In this document: positions 1 through 4,706 of the stretch, piece after piece
Layout: each line of letters opens with the position of its first letter
Position numbering within the stretch: position 1 is the first letter of the stretch
Made by a program: the position numbers and the translations under genes
NCBI GenBank assembly: GCA_905373345.1
Contig: CAJPSU010000045.1
Span: forward strand, 1 to 5,900
DNA: 5,900 bases
Direction: 5' to 3'
Source of the DNA: Candidatus Saccharimonadota bacterium
Lineage (GTDB): Bacteria; Patescibacteriota; Saccharimonadia; Saccharimonadales; Saccharimonadaceae
Notes under the pieces: model-generated
The model's database searches: none
Told to the model about the DNA's origin: nothing
The model's input: the letters and a program-made list of their open reading frames with translations, nothing else

Positions 1-6
1 GGTAAT

Positions 7-1374
7 ATGACTATAGTTGCGGATATGTTTGACGATGCTCTTCGCGACTTCTTACTAAATGCCCCGGCAGGAGTGTTGCACGAGATGGATTCATCTGAAG
101 ATATGGAAGAATCAAGAGTAATACGACAGTTCGTACACAGTGTTTTAGAGGGAACTCAAGATCTTAAGGTTGAGAATGCCCAGGTAATTGCAAGGGCTGC
201 TGGATACGAAAACGTTTCAGATTTCTTTAACAAATCAACAGGAGGCGTTGAAGACACGTCTGGTATAGGTCGTTTCTTGATGGCGCATCCTGAACTCCGT
301 GTATTGGCAGGATATCCGACGGGCAGTCCGGAAAATATAGCGGATAAGATGAATCTCATGCGTGAACAGGATGAATTTACAATAGATTTATTAGTGCGTC
401 AGATGGGGCTGCCGGCAGAGCTTGTGCGAGATATTGATAGAGGCATGAAAGGCCGTTGTCTGAAGAAAACTGAGCATGAAACTGATGTAGAAGAATATTC
501 TAAAAATCATATGAAAGAATTGACGACAATTACAAAAATGGTAGCGCACTTTGGCGTAGATAGGATACTGAAAATCCATAACGAAATAGGAATCGTCAAT
601 TTTGGTAAACGAAGCATAGACAGTCTTGAGAAGCTTGAAAAAATCATTGACAATGATGAAGATGCCTTGCGTGAAATAAGAGACAAAGAAATAATAGTAT
701 CACTAGAGGATGCACTGAATGATGATATAGGATCGTTTGCTCTTACGGAAAGCCTTTTCCGGGGTGGGGATAATGGTTACCATATGCCATTTGAAGTTTC
801 TTCTCTTAAGGAAGACGGTGAGGAAATTGGGCGATACATTGATTTTCTTGAGAAGAGAGATCTTCATCCGTCCGTTGTTGTAATAGCTGGGCATGGACAG
901 CCGGGCGGAATTCATATTGGGGACGGCATGCTATTTATGAGAGATGTGACTGAGGATCTTAAGAAATACCACATTGATGATCCATATGTTGACTTGAGCA
1001 ACCCAAGCGACGAGGCTGTTGTCAACAAACTATTTAGAACGATGAAGCCTGATGCTGACGGATCGTGTCATCTTATACTCAAGTCGTGCTCTCAGGGGTC
1101 AAAGGAAACGAAGACGGGGCGCTCCACTGCGCAGGTTCTTGCGGATCGTATGCACGCCAATGCACCAGAGGGATCTACGTCTCGCGTTTATAGTTCTGAG
1201 CTGCCGTCAAACATGTGGAGGAATTACAAGGACGGACAGCTATTTTATGTCGGCGAAAAAGCAACGGTGATTACTGTCGCCAGTGATGGAAGAATAGTAG
1301 AAAGTAAGGAAGAAATCATAGACCCGCGAGCACTTCGCCGAGGAGATAGAGCGGAAATGAAGGCGGATGTTTAG
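7..1374 (+). CDS. Putative caspase-like (clan CD) cysteine peptidase, 455 aa
   Basis: I do not recognise a named family over the full length. The C-terminal half looks like the caspase-haemoglobinase fold. A hydrophobic strand runs straight into a Gly-His-Gly (VVVIAGHGQPGG, residues 291-301, candidate catalytic His296). About 65 residues later a second hydrophobic strand ends in LILKSCSQGS (356-365, candidate nucleophile Cys361). Strand-His-Gly followed by strand-Cys is the hallmark of clan CD (caspases, metacaspases, clostripain, gingipain, C80 toxin peptidases). A further segment, AQVLADRM (375-382), resembles the helix that follows the Cys in such proteins. Residues 1-250 are mostly charged and helical with no recognised domain. 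There is no signal peptide or membrane segment, so it is probably cytosolic. Only six bases precede the ATG, so its RBS and promoter cannot be judged and an upstream start is possible. It is rich in ATA and AGA codons, unlike rpsB and tsf. The fold call is moderately sure; activity and substrate are unknown. Confidence 0.72.
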   Translation: MTIVADMFDDALRDFLLNAPAGVLHEMDSSEDMEESRVIRQFVHSVLEGTQDLKVENAQVIARAAGYENVSDFFNKSTGGVEDTSGIGRFLMAHPELRVLAGYPTGSPENIADKMNLMREQDEFTIDLLVRQMGLPAELVRDIDRGMKGRCLKKTEHETDVEEYSKNHMKELTTITKMVAHFGVDRILKIHNEIGIVNFGKRSIDSLEKLEKIIDNDEDALREIRDKEIIVSLEDALNDDIGSFALTESLFRGGDNGYHMPFEVSSLKEDGEEIGRYIDFLEKRDLHPSVVVIAGHGQPGGIHIGDGMLFMRDVTEDLKKYHIDDPYVDLSNPSDEAVVNKLFRTMKPDADGSCHLILKSCSQGSKETKTGRSTAQVLADRMHANAPEGSTSRVYSSELPSNMWRNYKDGQLFYVGEKATVITVASDGRIVESKEEIIDPRALRRGDRAEMKADV

Positions 1375-1375
1375 T

Positions 1376-1726
1376 ATGAAAAAAGTAGTAGTGTACAACG
1401 TGTTTGACTCAGAGGCTCCGGATATCCGTACCGTTATTCATGATAAAAAAAGATTGATACTTATCAACTGCAGCCAGTTGCTTCTATTGGCGAAAAATGG
1501 TGCACATATAATTTCTGCGTGTTTACAAATTAATGTGCATGAGGAAGTTGTACAAATATGTATACATCCTGGTGGCGCGTCATTCCTTTGTGATACGGCG
1601 AATAGAAGATTCTTCGTAAAGACAGATGCTAACTGGCGAGAAATTGGCGATGAGGCGGATGCTTTGTCTGAGGTGGAGCAGTTCTACCGTCAATCACACG
1701 CAATGCTGTTTGACGCAAGGGTGTAA
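1376..1726 (+). CDS. Small hypothetical protein overlapping the peptidase-like gene's operon, 116 aa
   Basis: The function is not recognised. The protein begins MKKVVVYNVFD and looks like a small alpha/beta domain: several short hydrophobic strands (KRLILINC, EVVQICIH) and an acidic helix near the C terminus. It has four cysteines but no CxxC pair, and no signal peptide or transmembrane helix. Two starts are possible: ATG at 1367, inside the last codons of the upstream gene (119 aa), or ATG at 1376, one base after its TAG. I prefer 1376 because the AAGGCGG at 1360-1366 lies 9 nt before it, but has no spacing to 1367. Either way the gene is almost certainly co-transcribed and translationally coupled with the caspase-like gene. 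That suggests a partner role such as inhibitor, regulator or substrate, which is inference only. Confidence 0.7.
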   Translation: MKKVVVYNVFDSEAPDIRTVIHDKKRLILINCSQLLLLAKNGAHIISACLQINVHEEVVQICIHPGGASFLCDTANRRFFVKTDANWREIGDEADALSEVEQFYRQSHAMLFDARV

Positions 1727-1746
1727 TCTACCAGAAATTCCTAACC

Positions 1747-1818
1747 GCAACATCCTGCCTCCTGAGAACATCCCAGTGGCACCGAGCTGTCGGAGGCTTT
1801 CTCCCTGGCTGGGGTTGC
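1747..1818. other. GC-rich, self-complementary block downstream of the two-gene operon
   Basis: This patch is clearly more GC-rich than the rest of the 293-bp gene-free interval 1727-2019. It contains several mutually complementary arms. The segment 1770-1776 pairs with 1809-1815 (7 bp including one G-U), enclosing a CCGA/TCGG tetraloop hairpin at 1782-1793. Alternatives are GCCTCC (1757-1762) with GGAGGC (1792-1797) and GCAAC (1747-1751) with GTTGC (1814-1818). The arms compete, so no single fold is obvious. It may be a structured 3' UTR, a small RNA or a relic. I see no known RNA family in it. Confidence 0.35.
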
Positions 1819-1820
1819 TA

Positions 1821-1850
1821 AGTAAGGAATCTGTCTTTACTACTATTTTT
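1821..1850 (+). terminator. Possible weak Rho-independent terminator of the two-gene operon
   Basis: AGTAAGGA (1821-1828) can pair with TCTTTACT (1834-1841), giving an 8-bp stem with one G-U pair and a 5-nt loop. Five T residues follow at 1846-1850. The stem is AT-rich and the T-tract begins four bases after it, so termination would be weak. It is the best terminator candidate downstream of the 116-aa gene, about 95 bp past its stop codon. Confidence 0.35.
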
Positions 1851-1915
1851 ACTAACGTTTCTTGATTGGTTAGTACTACATGCTTAATTTTACTGAGCGC
1901 TCCGTTGTAGTCTAA
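1850..1915. repeat. Nested inverted repeats with recurring TACTA/TAGTA motif
   Basis: Two adjacent imperfect palindromes occupy this stretch. TACTAAC (1850-1856) mirrors GTTAGTA (1869-1875). TTAGTACTACA (1870-1880) mirrors TGTAGTCTAA (1906-1915) apart from one bulged T. A perfect 8-bp palindrome, GAGCGCTC, lies at 1895-1902. The arms share five or six bases, so the two hairpins would be mutually exclusive in RNA. The cluster lies just upstream of the promoter at 1937-1965 and could be an operator array. Confidence 0.4.
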
Positions 1916-1936
1916 AGTATCTACTTAGTAATTATA

Positions 1937-1965
1937 TTGACAATTGAACAATAATCTGCTAACAT
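1937..1965 (+). promoter_or_regulatory. Sigma70-type promoter for the 338-aa gene
   Basis: A consensus -35 (TTGACA, 1937-1942) is followed by a 17-bp spacer and a TAACAT -10 (1960-1965, 4/6 matches). The -10 is preceded by TG at 1957-1958, making it an extended -10. The predicted transcription start is near 1971-1972, giving a leader of about 48 nt before the ATG at 2020. A promoter here indicates that the 338-aa gene is transcribed separately from the upstream operon. Confidence 0.65.
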
Positions 1966-2019
1966 ACAGTCATAACAATTTAGCAAAACAAACATAAGAA
2001 AAGGTCTTTTATAACTACT

Positions 2020-3036
2020 ATGAGAAGCTTTAATCAACCTCTGCCTACTGCTGGAGAGTCGGGCGCAACGGCGGACGCGGAGCGGATATTGGCGGCTTAT
2101 TCAGGAGTTCGCTTTGGCGGCATTCCAAATGCTTTTGGAACTGGTAAAGTTGGACAGTCCGAACAAGGTGGGTCATTCCCGTCATTTAGTCAAGAGCCGG
2201 CGGCGTCATGGGGGAGCGGGTTTAATAGTGCTCCGCAATCATCGGCGATAGATCGGTCAGTCTCTTTTGGATTTGGGTCATCGCAAGGTAAGACTGAATC
2301 GTCTGCCTCATGGACATCGTCTCAGGAGGGGTTTGCTACGACCCCCGAGCGTGGTGAATCAATAAGAACTAAGCTTCAGCGAGCGCTCGGTGGTGCTGCT
2401 AATCGGTTGGCTAATATGTTTGGCAGCCGTGATAGAACAGGGCAAAATTATGTAAACGCACCATCTTTTACTCATCAGCCTGAAGCTGCTCCGTCTACTG
2501 CGTGGGAAAATAGTTCTACGTGGCAGCAAGTTTCAGCCGAGTCAAATGACGGGTTTGCGGCAAGAGCTGCGAGTGCTTTAGACGGAGTTGCAAATGCTGC
2601 TCATGGAGTTACTGGTAGAATGGGGTCTATCCGTGAAAGTGGAGCATTCAAATTAGCAGAAAGGCACAGTAGTACTGCGGCTACTGTAGGCAATATGATT
2701 GATACTGCTGGAGACATCTCGCAAGCAGTAAGAGGGCATAGTACACAAAGCCTTTATGAGAATCGGGGGCAGTTGGCGAGTCGCGGCGCTGCAGCGGCCG
2801 GTGATGCACTTCGTACTGGTGGTAGCGCCTTTGTAAGGGAGCTTGCAAGTCGTTACGGCATAGATACTGAGCAGCGTACAATAGCAAGCAAGCGTAGGCT
2901 AGTGAAAGGGATTGCGCGGTTAGCGATGGGCGGTTTGCCTGTTGATTTGATGAGAGCCGCAAAAGCTGGGGCGAAGGCTAGTCTTGATTCGGCTAGAGGT
3001 CATGCTGCGGCGTCCTCTTCTGAAGTAGGGTGGTAG
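2020..3036 (+). CDS. Ser/Gly/Ala-rich low-complexity hypothetical protein with internal repeat, 338 aa
   Basis: No family is recognised. Residues 1-110 are rich in Ser, Gly, Gln and aromatic residues (SFGFGSSQ, AASWGSGF) and look disordered. Residues 112-325 are a run of Ala/Gly-rich amphipathic helices, the last (291-325) strongly basic, and the protein ends in Trp. A degenerate repeat of about 50 residues is visible: 93-140 and 156-209 share the order S..W.SS...GFA...AL.G.AN...GS.R. There is no signal peptide, classical transmembrane helix or catalytic motif. The ATG at 2020 is the first Met after an in-frame TAG at 1981 and lies about 48 nt from the predicted transcription start. The only SD-like string, AAAAGG at 1999-2004, is 15 nt away, so ribosome binding looks weak. 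It could be a structural, surface or membrane-active protein, or a substrate of the nearby peptidase-like protein. None of these is demonstrated. Confidence 0.7.
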   Translation: MRSFNQPLPTAGESGATADAERILAAYSGVRFGGIPNAFGTGKVGQSEQGGSFPSFSQEPAASWGSGFNSAPQSSAIDRSVSFGFGSSQGKTESSASWTSSQEGFATTPERGESIRTKLQRALGGAANRLANMFGSRDRTGQNYVNAPSFTHQPEAAPSTAWENSSTWQQVSAESNDGFAARAASALDGVANAAHGVTGRMGSIRESGAFKLAERHSSTAATVGNMIDTAGDISQAVRGHSTQSLYENRGQLASRGAAAAGDALRTGGSAFVRELASRYGIDTEQRTIASKRRLVKGIARLAMGGLPVDLMRAAKAGAKASLDSARGHAAASSSEVGW

Positions 3037-3074
3037 TTAATATCTCGCCTCGTTAACTCTAGCTAATCAAAACT

Positions 3075-3199
3075 GTGAACTCTATCAATTGCCGTTCAGT
3101 ACGATGCTCAAGCGCAGTACGATAGAATGAGTTGTAATACAACCAATCAATCAGGTAAACAGCTATACAACTTTAGTATTTATGGTCTACGGAGTTCAC
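3075..3199. repeat. Intergenic inverted repeat flanking a direct repeat and a palindrome
   Basis: This lies in the 297-bp gene-free interval 3037-3333. GTGAACTC (3075-3082) is exactly mirrored by GAGTTCAC (3192-3199), with a G-U pair extending it to 9 bp, and 109 bp between the arms. Inside are a direct repeat, CAGTACGAT at 3097-3105 and 3115-3123 (18-bp period), a CTATC/GATAG pairing (3082-3086 with 3121-3125), and a palindrome, GTTGTA-A-TACAAC, at 3131-3143. No coding region of useful length is present. It may be a small structured RNA, an operator region or a degraded small mobile element. I see no tRNA or known RNA in it. Confidence 0.4.
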
Positions 3200-3228
3200 T
3201 TTAGGAGTGTTGAGGCGGTGAATATCTA

Positions 3229-3256
3229 TTGATAAAACGTACGCACATGGTATAAT
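3229..3256 (+). promoter_or_regulatory. Strong extended -10 promoter for the rpsB-tsf operon
   Basis: TTGATA (3229-3234, 5/6 to the -35 consensus), a 16-bp spacer and a perfect TATAAT (3251-3256) preceded by TG at 3248-3249 form a strong sigma70-type extended -10 promoter. Transcription should start near 3263, giving a leader of about 70 nt before rpsB. The strength fits a highly expressed ribosomal operon. Confidence 0.8.
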
Positions 3257-3284
3257 AAAAAAGTAACTAATTTTTAACGACACA

Positions 3285-3326
3285 GCCCGCCAAAGCTCCA
3301 TATCGTGGCGGGTGAGGCAAAGGAGT
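3285..3326 (+). promoter_or_regulatory. rpsB 5' leader hairpin with loop complementary to the Shine-Dalgarno
   Basis: CCCGCCA (3286-3292) pairs perfectly with TGGCGGG (3306-3312), and G3285-U3313 can add a pair, giving a 7-8 bp GC-rich stem with a 13-nt loop. The loop contains GCTCC (3295-3299). This can pair with GGAGT (3322-3326) of the rpsB Shine-Dalgarno (AAAGGAG, 3319-3325, 8 nt before the ATG), forming an H-type pseudoknot that would block ribosome binding. Ribosomal protein operons are often feedback-regulated by such leaders, and S2 autoregulation is known in other bacteria. The pseudoknot itself is inferred. No T-run follows the stem, so it is not a terminator. Confidence 0.5.
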
Positions 3327-3333
3327 AATAGAT

Positions 3334-4029
3334 ATGACCGTGCAGGTAGATATCAAGGCTTTGTTTGAAGCTGGCGTCCATTTTGGGCACAAAACAAGCC
3401 GGTGGCATCCAAAGATGGCGCCATATATTCACAGTAAGCGGCAAGGGTCGCACATTATTGACTTAACGAAGACGGTTGAAGCGCTCGACAAAGCGTTGCC
3501 GTTTTTGACGAAAGTCGCAGCGACAGGCAAACCAATCTTGTTTGTCGGCACGAAGAAGCAGGCAAAAGCAATCGCAAAGGCTGCGGCCGAGCAGTCTGGA
3601 ATGCCGTATGTCACTGAGCGTTGGATTGGCGGCATGCTGACGAATGTCGCAACAACAAATGCCCAAGTGAAAAAACTCAAGGATTTAGAGCGCCGCATGG
3701 TGTCGGGCGATTTAGAAAAGCGCTACAACAAGTTGGAGGTTCAACGCTTCCAGGAAGAGATTGATAGCTTGAATTTGAAGTATAGCGGCATCAAGGATAT
3801 GAACGGGCGTCCGGCAGCGCTTGTCGTGTTTGATGTTCTCACTGATGCGAATGCGATCAACGAAGCGCGCAACCTCAATATTCCGGTGGTCGGTATTGTT
3901 GATACGAATGCCGATCCATCGCGTGTTGAATATCCGATTCCAGGCAATGATGATGCAATTAAGGGGCTGCAATTGCTTGCGGACTACTTTGTGCAGGCAA
4001 TTGCCGAAGGCAAGAATAAAGAGAATTAG
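3334..4029 (+). CDS. rpsB: 30S ribosomal protein S2
   Basis: This is ribosomal protein S2 of the small subunit, which binds late in assembly at the head-platform junction near S1 and the anti-Shine-Dalgarno region. At 231 aa it is full length but slightly short (usually about 240-260) because it has little C-terminal extension. Conserved blocks in order are LFEAGVHFGHKTSRWHPKM (10-28), ILFVGTKKQA (68-77), ERWIGGMLTN (95-104), the coiled-coil insert around 110-150, and the S2 signature GIVDTNADP...IPGNDDA (187-208). The ATG is set by AAAGGAG at 3319-3325 with an 8-nt gap. The codons are those of a highly expressed gene: none of its 15 isoleucines uses ATA and none of its 10 arginines uses AGA or AGG. 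It is the first gene of an operon with tsf, nine bases downstream, and is driven by the promoter at 3229-3256. Confidence 0.98.
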   Translation: MTVQVDIKALFEAGVHFGHKTSRWHPKMAPYIHSKRQGSHIIDLTKTVEALDKALPFLTKVAATGKPILFVGTKKQAKAIAKAAAEQSGMPYVTERWIGGMLTNVATTNAQVKKLKDLERRMVSGDLEKRYNKLEVQRFQEEIDSLNLKYSGIKDMNGRPAALVVFDVLTDANAINEARNLNIPVVGIVDTNADPSRVEYPIPGNDDAIKGLQLLADYFVQAIAEGKNKEN

Positions 4030-4033
4030 GAGG
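4028..4033 (+). promoter_or_regulatory. Shine-Dalgarno of tsf overlapping the rpsB stop codon
   Basis: AGGAGG, a perfect core Shine-Dalgarno, begins inside the TAG stop of rpsB and lies 5 nt before the GTG at 4039. It fixes the GTG as the tsf start and suggests that ribosomes finishing rpsB re-initiate directly, keeping S2 and EF-Ts production coupled. Confidence 0.85.
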
Positions 4034-4038
4034 GTGTC

Positions 4039-4635
4039 GTGGCTGTAACGATTGAAGATATTAAGAAACTGAAGGAATTAACCGGCATCGGTTTGACAGA
4101 CGCGAAAAAAGCGCTGGTTGAGGCAGAGGGCGATTTTGACAAAGCGCTTGAAGCGCTGCGCAAAAAAGGCTTGACCAAAGCAGAGAAAAAAGGCGACCGC
4201 GAAACGCGCGAAGGGTTGATTGAAAGCTATGTGCATTCGGGGCGGATCGGCGTGATCGTTGAGGTAAACTGCGAGACAGATTTTGTAGCGCGCTTGCCGG
4301 AATTTAAGGAGTTTGCTCATCAAATCGCTATGCAAATTGCGGCGATGGCGCCGAAATATGCTACGATGGATGATATTCCGAGCGATGTCTACGAAGCGAA
4401 AAAGGCTGAATTGCTTGAAAGCGAAAGCCTAAAAAGCAAGCCAGAAGCTATGCGCGAGCAGATCGTCGACGGACAGCTTAAGAAGTACTTCGCTGAGCAA
4501 GTGTTGGCTGAGCAGGCGTTTGTACTTGATGATAGCAAAACGGTCGGCAAGCTCATTAAAGAGCAGATTGTACTGCGCGGCGAGAACGTGCGCGTCAGCC
4601 AATTTAAGCGGATTGAGCTTGGCGTGACAGAATAA
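4039..4635 (+). CDS. tsf: Translation elongation factor Ts (short form)
   Basis: EF-Ts is the guanine nucleotide exchange factor that releases GDP from EF-Tu in the cytosol. The N-terminal UBA-like domain (about 1-45) contains the family motif as TGIGLTDAKKAL (15-26). The core carries HSGRIGVIVEVNCETDFVAR (66-85), in which Asp81-Phe82 correspond to the residues that insert near the Mg2+ site of EF-Tu. A C-terminal helical segment has FVLDDSKTVG (161-170). At 198 aa it matches the short Thermus-type protein rather than the roughly 280-aa E. coli protein, which has a duplicated core; this looks like a natural short form, not a truncation. The start is GTG, chosen because of the perfect AGGAGG five bases upstream. 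Codon use is the same as in rpsB. A terminator follows at 4661-4692. Confidence 0.98.
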   Translation: MAVTIEDIKKLKELTGIGLTDAKKALVEAEGDFDKALEALRKKGLTKAEKKGDRETREGLIESYVHSGRIGVIVEVNCETDFVARLPEFKEFAHQIAMQIAAMAPKYATMDDIPSDVYEAKKAELLESESLKSKPEAMREQIVDGQLKKYFAEQVLAEQAFVLDDSKTVGKLIKEQIVLRGENVRVSQFKRIELGVTE

Positions 4636-4660
4636 CGCCTCTTGAGTACTTGTCAAGATT

Positions 4661-4692
4661 AAGATACTCCGTGATTTTGCGCGGGGTATTTT
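4661..4692 (+). terminator. Rho-independent terminator of rpsB-tsf
   Basis: The segment 4664-4673 pairs with 4680-4689, giving ten base pairs including two G-U pairs, around a 6-nt ATTTTG loop. AAG at 4661-4663 can extend the stem against TTT at 4690-4692. The T-tract is short (4689-4692). It lies 25 bp after the tsf stop and ends the operon. Partial read-through into the next genes is plausible because the T-tract is short. Confidence 0.75.
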
Positions 4693-4700
4693 GATATGAT
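4692..4700 (+). promoter_or_regulatory. Extended -10 promoter fused to the terminator, start codon 7 bp downstream
   Basis: TGATATGAT is an extended -10: TG at 4692-4693, one base, then TATGAT (5/6 to consensus). No good -35 is visible at 16-18 bp because that position lies in the terminator hairpin. Initiation about 7 bp after the -10 falls on or next to the A of the ATG at 4707, predicting a leaderless or nearly leaderless transcript. Confidence 0.5.
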
Positions 4701-4706
4701 AGAGGT

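Noticed and set aside
1775..1786. AGTGGCACCGAG resembles the 3' end of the S. pyogenes tracrRNA and, loosely, the T-box core.
   Set aside because: There is no anti-repeat, cas gene or CRISPR repeat nearby, and no aminoacyl-tRNA synthetase or amino-acid gene follows. A 12-nt match is not enough.
1741..1825. Hairpin block considered as an integron attC or an IS200/IS605 end.
   Set aside because: The bases at the ends do not fit the attC core consensus (RYYYAAC/GTTRRRY), and no integrase or transposase is present.
1626..1865. Forward open frame of 79 codons overlapping the end of the 116-aa gene.
   Set aside because: It is in another frame of a supported gene, lacks a Shine-Dalgarno, and its extension runs through hairpin-rich intergenic sequence.
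2681..2962. Reverse-strand 93-codon frame opposite the 338-aa gene, considered as an alternative gene because the forward protein is low-complexity.
   Set aside because: The forward gene has a promoter at the right distance and a long uninterrupted frame; the reverse frame has neither a promoter nor a recognisable product.
2020..3036. Bacterial gasdermin identity for the 338-aa protein, suggested by the neighbouring caspase-like gene.
   Set aside because: Composition is Ser/Gly/Ala-rich and disordered with a repeat; no gasdermin-like N-terminal beta-rich domain is visible. Kept only as an analogy.
3035..3058. AGTTAA/TTAACT hairpin at the end of the 338-aa gene as a terminator.
   Set aside because: The stem is short and AT-rich, overlaps the stop codon and has no T-tract after it.
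3429..3698. Reverse-strand open frames inside rpsB, and similar ones opposite tsf, the peptidase-like gene and frr.
   Set aside because: They are shadows of clearly identified forward genes, with no start signals or family features.
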